Source: Saccoglossus kowalevskii (taxonomy: Eukaryota; Hemichordata; Enteropneusta; Harrimaniidae). From it: DNA of 24,910 bases. The DNA is taken from the NCBI RefSeq assembly GCF_000003605.2, contig NW_003130355.1:981901-1006810 (forward strand), in the 5' to 3' direction. Made by a program: the position numbers and the translations under genes. Below are positions 12,225-22,406 of this stretch, piece after piece. Every line of letters begins with the position of its first letter. Position 1 is the first letter of the stretch. The notes beneath the pieces are model-generated. The model was not told the DNA's origin, searched no databases, and saw only the letters and a program-made list of their open reading frames with translations.

Positions 12225-13123
12225 TCAAACTGCACTACCCTTTCTATTACCGTAGGTACGTGATTTTGTGGACGAACCTTGCGTCGATAATGACGTCTCT
12301 CGTCTGCCTGTAAATCGCTTGAATTTAATAACTTTTACAAATTGTTTTCTGAACTTAGTTGACATGATATTGTAAACCATGGGGTTTAAAGATGAGTTCA
12401 CATAAGTTAGAATGCGGCAAATAATGACAAGTGTGTATACACCGTCAACGCCAAGTGACATGTGCTGCTCAGTGGAACCATATTTGAACCATAAGCTGAC
12501 GACACGCTGAGGTAGTAGGCAGACGAAGAAAAATACCACAACAATAATTAGCATATGCACAACGCGTTTTCGAATTTGCATCTGTGTATAAAATGAATTC
12601 ATTGCACATTGTCTGTTAGTGTTGCGGACTTTTTTTTCTGGTGTACCATTATCCCGAATCAAAGCGTATGAATGCATGGTATATTCCTCGTTTGTTTTTG
12701 ACGACACCTTGGCAAATCGTACTCCAATACTGCTATAAGACGGCATCTTCTTATTTAACTCAAATGCAACTCTCAAATATAGACCAATCAGTACGAACAA
12801 TGGAAGCCAGAAGAATATCACAGCGCAGGAAATGACGTATATTTCTGCAAGTGGGGAAACGTTGTAAGTTCCACAATTAAACAACTCGTCGCCATTTTCC
12901 GTGACGTCATATAAGATGTGTTGCGCCATGAGTATATACGGGATACTAGCTCCACACGCAATCAGCCATATTAGCACACATATCCGTACTGTCTTCTTTG
13001 GTGTAATGGTGTATTGTGCCTTCAGTGGATAGCATATGGCAACGAACCGTTCAATAGCCACAGCTACCAGGGTCAGTATGGACGCCTGAGAAGCAGAGTA
13101 TTCCAGGAAAGGTACCAGTTTAC
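12225..13123 (-). CDS. Peptide GPCR last coding exon (TM3 to C-terminus)
   Basis: This exon encodes 298 residues and a TGA stop: TM3 through the cytoplasmic tail of a rhodopsin-like peptide receptor. It begins after a pyrimidine-rich acceptor (atccctttag) with GT, which completes the TM3 cysteine codon. Visible landmarks are KLVPFLEYSASQAS in TM3; ERFVAICYPLKAQ at the TM3/ICL2 border (ERF in place of DRY); VLIW in TM4; a cysteine in ECL2 (LFNCGTYN) that can pair with the TM3 cysteine; WLPLF in TM5; a long third intracellular loop of about 60 residues; FFFVCLLPQRV in TM6 (the usual CWxP tryptophan is leucine); and NSSLNPMVY in TM7. The tail is basic and serine-rich with no obvious palmitoylation cysteine. 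The features recall the TRH/ghrelin/capa-like receptor group; this assignment is from memory of the families, not a search. Its first exon is not found upstream (13124-24910), while a phase-matched first exon lies downstream at 10099-10402. Confidence 0.92.
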
Positions 13124-13225
13124 CTAAAGGGATAAAATCGATACAAATTAATTTTGTTGCTGTGGTTGTGTATAGTAATACATATACTAATATAATACAT
13201 AATAATTTTTTTTATACATCTGTCA

Positions 13226-13274
13226 CTGTAACGTCATAAGTTACAGCGTGCCGTAATGTTACGCTATTTTACGG
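13226..13274. repeat. Hairpin cluster of GTAAC/GTTAC motifs
   Basis: CTGTAAC (13226-13232) and GTTACAG (13240-13246) form a perfect 7-bp stem with a 7-base loop. CCGTAA (13251-13256) and TTACGG (13269-13274) form a second 6-bp stem. The cluster lies 100-150 bases before the TM3-TM7 exon acceptor on the minus strand. Confidence 0.5.
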
Positions 13275-13462
13275 GGTATTTTCATCCTACCATATTAGAA
13301 AATACGAATTCCAAATATGGAACACGCTTAATAAAAACAAACATGGCTGCTACCAGGGTTTGACTGGACTCCACAGAAAGAAGTTCGCTAGTTCTGTTTA
13401 ATTTTTTTTGGATTTTGGCATTCCCATGATGTATCATTGGAAGGAAAAGCTGTATAATAATA

Positions 13463-13588
13463 AGGTTACTACTAGGATACCTCAAAGTGTTCACTCAGAC
13501 AGTACGCCGTCGCGTCGAACGCCGCTGCGCGTCGATGCTCCCGCTGTACTGTCTTCGTGCATACTTTGAGGTATCCTCGTAATAACCT
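13463..13588. repeat. 43-bp inverted repeat around a CpG-rich 40-base loop
   Basis: Arms 13463-13505 and 13546-13588 are inverted copies matching at 37 of 43 positions, with perfect blocks GGATACCTCAAAGT and AGACAGTAC. The 40 bases between them are 75% G+C with ten CpG dinucleotides, in a region that is otherwise about two thirds A+T. The shape suits a small inverted-repeat transposon (MITE-like) or a long RNA hairpin. It lies about 340 bases upstream (minus-strand sense) of the TM3-TM7 exon, probably in its preceding intron. No clear target-site duplication was seen. Confidence 0.8.
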
Positions 13589-14324
13589 CATAATATAAAT
13601 CCGACCCTTACATTCAAGAAGTATTACTTCGATTCCTTATATCGAATTTCCGTTTAATGAAAAACAAAACAAAAACAATAATGATATCGTTTTATAACGA
13701 GATGGTTGTTTTTTTCAGTGATTCCGTTGTTGAACCAAATTTCAAAATAATTTTGTATTTCATTCGTTTATTTAATTGCATAATGCATTATCGATCTTTT
13801 AGGGCAAAGTTTCAAATTCCAAATGTTGAAAACAGTACAAAGGTGTTCTAAATCACTAATATTTTGTTTATAAAGTTTATTACAACAAAACAAAATTTAC
13901 ACTTCTGAAATTAATGTCCACCTGAGGTGCATTTGGTGGCCTTTGGTTTATTTGATGTCAATCACAACAATAGATTTCTCGTGGTTACGTGTCACAGCAT
14001 ACGACTTTGTGGGGGTACCCTTTACACTAAATGGTAGGTGTGGTTTCAATGACAAATGTTAACCTTCAGCCAATAGAACCACGAGATAATTTCGCAAGTA
14101 TGAACCAATAATATTTTTTCTGCACAACAATTAGCATAAAACAAATCGTTTCATTTTCCCACGCTTACATTGTATCTATCGGGCCAGCGTCTGGACGAAC
14201 TTTATATAACAGACTTGCTGCAAAATTTAAAGATTGAAAGCAAATTTCCAAATTTTCGGTTAGAACACTTCAATATATCATAATTCAACGTTTAATTTTC
14301 ATTATATTGTTGTGATGAAAATCA

Positions 14325-14525
14325 AATAAACGAATGACCACCATACGCACCTATTGTGGGCATTAATTTAAAAGTATACATGTTGTTGTGTGGTAATTAA
14401 TAAAATAGCAAAATATTGATGTTTTTAAAAACCTGTGCATCGTTTTCAACATTTGTAAGTTGGCACTTAACGCATTCGTTCGTTAATGCATTGTACAATA
14501 GAATAAACGAATGTCCACCATATGC
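14325..14525 (+). repeat. Direct repeat pair, 24 bp
   Basis: Copies at 14325-14348 and 14502-14525 (core AATAAACGAATG, then CCACCATA) match at 22 of 24 positions. An inverted partial copy (TCATTCGTTTATTT) lies at 13760-13777. The pair spacing of 177 bases may mark a diverged local duplication or a low-copy dispersed repeat. Confidence 0.55.
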
Positions 14526-14563
14526 CACGGATGTTTAATACAATTGATTTTCTGTTATTTCAG

Positions 14564-14678
14564 TACATCAATTCCACAATCAACAAATATGTCTGAAGAC
14601 AAAACCTTACGATGTTTAAAATCTGTATTGGACGTAATAAAACATGGTCGAAAAAATCTGTTTTTGAAAGGTGCATGA
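14564..14678 (+). other. Candidate exon, unrecognised product
   Basis: A strong pyrimidine-rich acceptor (tctgttatttcag) is followed by a frame open for 37 codons, including an ATG at 14589 with A at -3 (MSEDKTLRCLKSVLDVIKHG). The frame ends at TGA 14676-14678 unless a weak donor (aaag|gtgcat) at 14671 is used. If it is, the exon ends in phase 1, which fits the candidate exon at 16887. The protein piece resembles nothing I recognise. Both sites are of a quality expected by chance in intron-rich AT-rich DNA. Confidence 0.18.
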
Positions 14679-15977
14679 TTTAGGAGCAAGGTAATGTTTT
14701 GTGGTGCATATTCAAATTTGCAGTGGTCTACAACTATGCATGTTCTTCAAATACAAGTTTCAGGTTTCGCAGAGGTTAGTGGAATATATTGTTTTAGCTG
14801 ATTGTGACATAGCTTAGTTCCCCTAGTTCAGACACTAGAATTGTGGTACGGTGTTATTGCAACAAGATAGTTAGAAAGACCAGTTTTTATGAATCATTAA
14901 AAAAATGTCTCACACTATTTTGATTTCTAATGTAGTTCGAATGTTTTTTTAACATTTAAGACGATGAAAACATCGTATTTTCATTAAGCAAATGTAAATG
15001 TTGAATGAAAGTAAAGCAGGTCACGTAAACGACTAATTAATCTAATTAAATGCTTAATGGTGTCTTGTGTGAACTACACTATACATAACACTCGTATGAC
15101 GTCAGTTCAGTAAGAATACTCAGTTCAATTCAATTAAGAAGCATTGATCTTGTCTACTACTCTTTATTAGGTCTTCCCTTTCAGCTACAATTAATCATGA
15201 TATGTTTTGAGTCAAAGTCCGCACATTTACCTAAGGCAGTTATTGTAGTGGGTCATGTGTGTTCAATTATGATGCGGATGACGTATATGATATTAAAGTA
15301 GTATTAATATAACAAATACTTGAATTTCTAATAACCTTTGATGATAAATTTCTAAGGGCACAATATCGTTTGATATGTATGTCGCAGTCGTTTAATTTTT
15401 GCAGTGGATTTTTATGTTTCGTTTATGACAATAAATATTAATTATGAATAATTATATATAACGTTTAAGCGAGTGTTTCATATATTGTGCGAACGGCAAT
15501 CATTTTTTGATCAATTCCCGTTAAAAGATAAATTATCTAAGCCAGATGTTTTCTTAGAATTAATTATTTTATTTGGGGGTTGTGATTAAGCAAATAAAAG
15601 GTTTAACAATATGACAGTCTATGGTGCATGTGATATGGCATTTATTTTGGAATGAAAATGATAGCGAAGGAAGCTTTCAATCATAAATATGAGACAAAAT
15701 GTCAACCCAAACGATGGAAATATACTAGTGTCATTAAATCGTTATGCGAACACATAGATGTGCATTTTCACAAAAAATAATGAGAGATGTTAATGCAGAT
15801 ACAATATTATCGTTATTCGAGGTTCCCGTTAAACTTGTTCTATACCCATAACGTTGTAATGATTAGCCATATGTAAATTTGGTCTGTTCGCTTTTTATTG
15901 AATAATAGTAGTTGGTGAAGAATAAGTCATATTTCCAGAAATCAATATCTTCAATGTTACCATGACGACTTGTGTAT

Positions 15978-16037
15978 ACAATGTATTATGTACATTTTCG
16001 CAATGCGGTCATGCTGAAATGTACATAAGACAATTGT
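15978..16037. repeat. 60-base hairpin of pre-miRNA size
   Basis: TTATGTACATTT (15986-15997) pairs perfectly with AAATGTACATAA (16017-16028). An inner C-G pair and GCA/TGC extend the stem to a 9-base loop, and outer ACAAT/ATTGT extends it across a small internal loop. The size and single-loop shape are those of a microRNA precursor, but no known miRNA is recognised, and part of the match comes from the self-complementary ATGTACAT core. Confidence 0.45.
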
Positions 16038-16886
16038 TCAGAACCGCATCCCCAGTGTAATCCTGTCTCGTGTAATGTGTAACATGCCTCCACACGTTGA
16101 CAAATAAATATCTTAAATGCCCTGTATAATGCTACCTAATTAACGCCAAACTCATTGCCAAACATTACATACAAAATCCACATTTAAATCATAACTTACT
16201 GCTTATTTTTTTAGACTAACTCATTGGCTCAAAAACATGTGTTTTTTGTTACTCACTTCCCAGTTGTCTATTTCGGAGCATTTGTATTCTGTCAGTTTGA
16301 AGTATATAAACCGTATAAATGATAGCGAGTTTAATGAGCGCATCTGACATTCTGCATGAGATTATGCGGGTAGGATTTTCTTCTATTTAGTGAAGGTAAT
16401 AAGAACATCGTAAACGTTGTACTTTATTCTCTAAAACTGCGATTCACTAAGCTCATTCCAAATTGTAAGTAGATTGTATCTGACAATTGAGAAATTCTAA
16501 ATGTGAATGATGAATCAAGCGTCTGAACAGTCCTAATACATTATCTTCAAAAGAAGAAAACAAATCCTCAAGAGATAACTTATTTAATTTTGGTAACATA
16601 TCATAGAAGTTAAAAGGGGTCAATACTATGCATCATATTACAAAAATGAGTTGCGATTATTTCGCCTCTTTATAGTTTTGGTTTAAATTGTCAACATGTA
16701 TTTTTGATACTGTACAGATACTGTAAGGCTAACCACTTGCGGCAAAAATTATACATTTCATGTAATCGCAATTCTGTAAATTGGTGCATCATATCACTAC
16801 AATCACTGTGTCTGTTTTCACTGGGCTTGGATATACTACAAATCAAATACATTTACAAAGGATGCAATCCCATTTTGCGTTTGCAG

Positions 16887-16983
16887 GCTACCATATAGAT
16901 TTGATTAGCATAGACGGACTAACTTCCGAGCTTCATCGCACAGACATGGAATCGATGCTAAACAGAAACTGCGAAACAACCCT
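16887..16983 (+). other. Candidate internal exon, unrecognised product
   Basis: A pyrimidine-rich acceptor (cattttgcgtttgcag) begins a 97-base stretch, richer in G+C than its flanks, that reads YHIDLISIDGLTSELHRTDM and onward through NRNCETT. It is followed by a modest donor gttaagt. It would be a phase-1 to phase-2 exon. The codon mix looks coding-like, but no family is recognised and there is no homology evidence. Confidence 0.22.
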
Positions 16984-18741
16984 GTTAAGTATTGCTATAT
17001 AATATAAGTACATCCATACATTTCATCGTAATTGCACAATAAACACATATTGGCGGCGACTTTGTTTCTTGGTAATTCGTGACATCCTACTCGGATCAAG
17101 TATTTACTGTGCATTTTATCGTAAACACCAGGTGCGCTTTTGGTTATAACCTGCATTTAATATACAGACAATGGATGCGGCCTTGAATGACTAATTAGCT
17201 ACGGCTTACTATAGAAAATTGCTACATTTAAAGCATACAAATTATTGTTACAATGTGTTCAATATTCCCTCAAGTGTGTATGATTAGTGTAAAAAAAAAC
17301 TAACCAAATGTGCATATATTTAAAAAAAATAAGCGTTTATGTATCATATATATTTAAGAAATTAGACATGGTATACCACGAGGTTTTGCACAGAACGATT
17401 CATACGAGCAGTGACGCTAGAGTGGCAAGACTGTCTGTGTGATATTATATTATATACACCATTATAATTGTGGCGAGCATTAAACATGTATTGGTCCTCC
17501 AATGCAATGTTTTAAACCAGGAAATCAAACTACAACGAGCCTTTCGCGGCCATTTTATACACCGACAAAAATAAATTTAAACCTCCCGTACTCACAATTC
17601 AGTTTGATGCAATGTAAAGCTTGTGATATTCTGAAATGAAAATATTATGTTTCTAGACTTAAACAGGATACTCGCTTCTCAAATTTTACATTTCGATAAA
17701 ATTAACTTATATTCATATTTTGGAATCTGCGTATAAAGAGTATATTGGACACACACAGCGACGTATTCATGTTGTTGGTACTAGTATAATATACTATAAT
17801 ATTATTATCAGCATATCTAAATTCGCTGTACACTCAGTATATCCTTTTTCAATGAATACAAATCGGCAATGAGTGAAGTAATAAACCTAAATTTTAATTC
17901 GTTGTTTCCACATGTATACAATGTACATACAATTTTTGTCGAGGAAAACACGCATTAGCAGCTTCATAGTGAGTTGTTAAAAGCCATTAAATTAACCATT
18001 ATACCCGATACTACGTGACAAAAACGTTTTGATATTTTTGTAGATTTCAAATAGTCACACTTTGTCTTGACACCAATATCAAACCATTAACCCATTAAAT
18101 ATCTGCTCCGGGTTTATACAAAAAAAAAATGGAGACCAGTTTCAGTACACTCCGTGGTTATGTTTCGGGATGGAGTGCTCCACTATCAGACTCTTTTTGA
18201 TTATCTGAATGCATCAAGAACTTTAATCTGCTGCTGTATGTAATCAAAAACTATTTTTAGGGTACGATTTTGATTTAGAAAATTCAAGCGGAACTATCGT
18301 TCTTGTCCAAAAGCTGAGAAGTCATGTTTTGAACAGCCATTCAAGTCTCCAAATTAACTGTCAATCACAGGTTTTATCTAATTAAACTAATCTAATTTAC
18401 AATATTTTCAAGGCAGACAATGGTAAACGTAGGATGTTATCACATTGGATTAGCACAATGAGTAACGTTTGCACACATAGCAAAGAATTAGAAGCAACTT
18501 CAAATGACATTTCCCATGATGCACTGGTATAATTCCAAAAATTGCTAGGCCGGGCTTTAACGCTTCGGATTGTACGTCTTTTTTTGAATGTATAAAATTC
18601 AAATTAAATCTGATTCAGTTTTTTTTATATATACCTCTATCATCTTATTGACAAAAGTTAACACGTGCCATAGCATTTCTGAATATTGAACGATTACGTC
18701 ATTTTTTCTCTTTATAACTCTAGCTTTCATAAACCAAATGT

Positions 18742-18924
18742 ATGGGCTGGGAAGATGTTATCATAGGAACACGACACGCATGGATTCAGAGAGTACACAG
18801 ACGTATTGCCCTCCACTATGCGTCAATACTAGTAGATAGTTCCACTGTATTGTATGTCTTCGAAAACACACTCGTCTTCGTGTTAATATTTTTTTTACTC
18901 TTATTTAAGTTACATTTTGATTAA
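18742..18924 (+). other. Small ORF for a possible membrane microprotein (60 aa)
   Basis: The ATG at 18742 lies 18 bases after a good acceptor (tttctctttataactctag), with an in-frame TAA between, so it would be the first start of a coding exon. The product has a mixed, basic N-terminal part (GWEDVIIGTRHAWIQRVHRR) and one hydrophobic C-terminal segment (TLVFVLIFFLLLF) that could anchor it in a membrane. The start context is poor (T at -3), and T-rich DNA readily encodes such segments by chance. Confidence 0.15.
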
Positions 18925-20388
18925 TATGTGTGTTCAGTGATTGCTACATGGCATGTGTTTTTAGTATGGACAAACCGGGAAACAACTACCACTACTTCGA
19001 CAACTTGAATATATTTCAATCAAGAGACTTTGTAGTAAAAATGAAGTCAAACACTCCAATTCATCGAGGCATGTAGTTATGATAAAGTAAACCTTCGGCG
19101 GGGTTTAATGCGTGAATATTTCCTCTTCAGTCTATTTGTCATTTGATGGGTATTTAAATTTTCATCAGGCCGTGTTTTGTAACGTACCTTGTCTCATGGG
19201 GTTCACCGGAACCAGCGAGCTAAGAGAGTAACTCATGTGCATGAATCCCTGAGGGATATCCGTATGTCATCTCGAGTAATATGATTTTATTGATATAATC
19301 CATCCGAACAATTTGATTTCAATGATTTTTCTACATCTGCATTGAACTGTTACAAATACACATTTAAACATATTATCTCCTTGTTACACATTAGTTTTTG
19401 GCGTTGAATAACAACTCAAACACAAGGAACGTTGCCTAAATGTGTTGGTACTTATACACTCAGTACGTTTCAATCATAAAACATTCCCGTAAGTTATTGT
19501 TGACATAAATTTCCTAAACCGAGGACAGGAACTATGACACAGCGTGACATGCCGGTAATTGAAAAATCGTCTCACAGGTCAATCCTGTTTGTAAATTAAT
19601 TATGTATGCAAAATCACGATAGCGTCAATGCACATTTCTATAAATGGCCTTACTTGAGGTCGCAAAATTGACATTTTCGTAGCCGTATGACCGCCAAGAC
19701 CAACATTAGGATGGGTAAGATAATAAATATTCATGCCGTAAAGATTCACCAATAAAAACGTCCACTGGCCTACACGAGCGTCAATTATTTCAGTTGATTG
19801 AGAACAATTTCTACCCTTGAAAGTTCCGGATCGCTTGAATGAAAGGTATCCATCGAAAACGATAAATTATTCAGTGTACAGACATGAATGTTGATTAATG
19901 ATTAATTTCACCAAAAACTAAATATTGTGGGTCTCTCTGTTGATGACTCTTCTAACCGAGTTTATATAGAATTGTAACAATATATTGATGATTTATTGCA
20001 TCAAAGTAGATTTATATACGAAAACACTTTGAGTACGTCCAGTCTCGGTCCCAATAATGTGTGTACGTGTCACAAAGCATCTGCATTATGCAACACCATT
20101 TGTATCTAGGGACCTGACTAAAAAGGTTGATCGGCCACGGATAAGTCGAGCAGATAAAATAGTAAAAAAAATTGCCAGTAGGATATGTTTGATATTGAAA
20201 GCCTAGGGCGGAAAGAAACTAAACGTACATGTTATTGAGCAGTAATGATAAATTAGAATACGCATCCCGGATATTAAAACCAAATGTCAAAACATTGTTC
20301 GAGAAATAACGCTAATCCATGATTTCCCTATAAACGAACGATCTATTCAACTAGAAAAGCCTCTAAAAGGAAGTTAATATTATTTAAA

Positions 20389-20416
20389 TAGTAATAATAT
20401 CACATTATTATTACTA
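20389..20416. repeat. AT-rich 10-bp hairpin
   Basis: TAGTAATAAT (20389-20398) and ATTATTACTA (20407-20416) are perfect inverted copies with an 8-base spacer. Low complexity makes chance likely. Confidence 0.4.
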
Positions 20417-20752
20417 CCAGTTATTGAGAGGTAGACTTAACTAGATATTTGATAGGTAACGTCCATCCATGCAATAATACGACATTATCACGAGAATTGC
20501 ACAATGTATGCACACAGGCAGTGCGGTGATCGTATTAACCGTTGAGTGAAAATGTAATGAGAAATAAAACCCCAAAAGGACAATAAAACAAACTAAACCT
20601 AGTTTATTATATTTAAGCAAAATTGTAATGTTTGGACGAGGCAGTACATTTATGCGGTTTGGTACGAATGCAGATACTAACAGCTTTGTAAGGAGTGGTA
20701 AATTATATTGTTTTCTGTACTTGATGTAATAACGATTTTATTTTTTTCAGCG

Positions 20753-21115
20753 AACATTCTTCTAATTATGACAAATAAACAACTACAACTCAAATATGGT
20801 TATATAATCGGACAATTGGCTAAATTGAACACAATAACATCATGATAAACACAAAGATTAAACTCATACAATCAGTAATATCATTTATTGTCTCATATGG
20901 TTGCGAAACACAGAAATGGAATGCTTTAGACGTTTACTAAAGATATCATGGGAAGAATTTCGCACCAACGAATCAGTAAGAATCGAAACAGAGAGGAATA
21001 GTACTTTGGCACATACATTCATGCATGGGAGGCTACAGACAGGGATTGATGGAGAGAAATCCCAAACGGCCACAGGCTATCACAATATATATGGTGTAAA
21101 CACACATATATAGCG
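20753..21115 (+). mobile_element. Decayed LINE (non-LTR retrotransposon) reverse transcriptase C-terminal fragment
   Basis: Conceptual translation gives pieces of the carboxy-terminal region of a LINE endonuclease-reverse transcriptase, in more than one frame. An upstream piece (GQLAKLNTI, around 20806-20835) is followed in another frame at 20833-20910 by INTKIKLIQSV and VSYGCET, the characteristic YGCET(W) segment. A frame change then leads to EMECFRRLLKISWEEF and RTNESV at 20913-20978, the usual RRLLxISWxxxxTNExV block, with a weaker continuation HGRLQTGIDGEK to about 21068. About ten to thirteen codons expected between YGCETW and the EMECFRR block are missing, which explains the shift. The copy is dead. 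The motifs are shared by several LINE clades such as CR1, L2 and RTE, so the clade is left open. Minus-strand ORFs here are only antisense shadows. No poly(A) tail or target-site duplication was identified. Confidence 0.75.
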
Positions 21116-21369
21116 AAACCTAATGAATGTACAGGGTTACAGTTATCAAGGTGTCCACCCATCATCAGGAAGTTTGTTACGGGGTATAAGTACGGTAAAA
21201 GCTTCCCGGGATTCCCAGGCATTTTATTTTGCATTCAGACGATGTCCTTTAATTGACAAGTCAGTCTGCATCCCTTCAACAAATTAGATAATGTTTGCAA
21301 AGGGTAATTTAGCATTACTTTGGCCTTTTTTCAGCACCCCGATTATCAGCACTAACATTTACTTTCCGT

Positions 21370-21387
21370 AATGGCCGTGGGGCCATT
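21370..21387. repeat. 7-bp GC-rich hairpin
   Basis: AATGGCC and GGCCATT flank the tetraloop GTGG. It is followed about 20 bases later by an acceptor-like tttctttttcag at 21405. Confidence 0.5.
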
Positions 21388-21549
21388 GCATCATTTCTTT
21401 TTCAGCCAACCTTCTTTTCTTGTACGGGGGACTCAATTCTGCCCCCATTTACGTGTTATTCGATTCTTCCTATCCACGATCGATGGACCAAGTTACCTCA
21501 AACTTGCTTTCGATATTGGTTGATGGCCTACTTGTCTTGTACTTGCAGA

Positions 21550-21578
21550 GGGTTTGGTGGGGGTGGGGGGGTGGGGGG
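21550..21578 (+). other. G-quadruplex motif with long G runs
   Basis: G runs at 21550-21552, 21559-21563, 21565-21571 and 21573-21578 meet the G4 pattern with single-T loops between the last three. The run lies in a short open frame (21406-21617) that follows an acceptor-like site but resembles no protein. Confidence 0.7.
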
Positions 21579-22406
21579 TACTCGTATGACCCAATTTTAT
21601 TGTTTGAATACTACTAATGCTATGTGATCAACACCCCGCCTGAATGATAAACCGTTCAATTTTAAGCACTTAAAACACCGGATATAACTATTTGTTTTTA
21701 AATATACCTAGCGCTTCACAACTAATCACAATGCTCCATAATTTTCCGTACTCTAAATCTCCTGTTTCAAGTCAAATCTGTTAGGACATGTTATACACCT
21801 TTGATTCAGTTTTCTCTAACTTGTATATAGAATGCATGACATCGACGAGGTTTTACTGAGCTGTAAAAGACACACGATGATTAGCTTAGAACTCGGAACT
21901 CACAGAAGAGTAGTCTAAATAACACGCTGTTTATATATCTTATATATATTGGAACATATATCATACTTTTGACAATATGATTTATATCATGATATTCATG
22001 AGTTAACAAATTTAATAAGGACAATGATATAAGAACAATGACTACACATTAATCACGCACACGTGTACTCCATTCACGCATTGCATTGTAAATGTTATAG
22101 AACTTTTATGGCATATTCCATATAAAAATATTCATTCGAACTTGACACGTGTAACACACAACAGAATAAATATTCATAATATTTTTTAAAACCTCCATGC
22201 AAAAGTTACCGAGCTTCAATTAAATGCGACCCATGTTATTTTTTTTTTCATTCAAATAACTACAAAACAGACAGAATATCTGCCATGTTAACTTAATTAT
22301 GTCTAATATAATCCCAGACAAAACTGCATTGATTCTGGATCATTTTCCAACACTTTTTTTGCCAGAGTTGGTTCATCTCATCATGACGTGTGTTTGTTTT
22401 CTGCAG

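Larger units (their letters stand above)
14679..20752. other. Mostly non-coding stretch
   Basis: On the minus strand this should contain or precede the first exon of the receptor whose last exon starts at 13123, but no TM1-TM2 coding sequence is visible. Apart from the weak exon candidates at 16887 and 18742, the hairpins at 15978 and 20389, and AT-rich low-complexity tracts, nothing is recognised. Confidence 0.55.

Noticed and set aside
12641-12835. Plus-strand ORF inside the receptor exon
   Set aside because: Antisense shadow of the TM3-TM7 coding exon.
13282-13494. Minus-strand 70-codon ORF before the receptor exon
   Set aside because: It runs into the inverted repeat, has no GPCR features, and is not the missing TM1-TM2 exon.
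20885-21234. Minus-strand ORFs at 20885-21073 and 21019-21234
   Set aside because: Largely antisense to, or at the edge of, the LINE fragment, whose plus-strand frames give recognisable reverse-transcriptase motifs.
21406-21617. Exon-like ORF after a strong acceptor-like tttctttttcag
   Set aside because: About 70 open codons, but the product is unrecognisable and passes through the G-run as a tryptophan/glycine tract; many such open frames are expected by chance.
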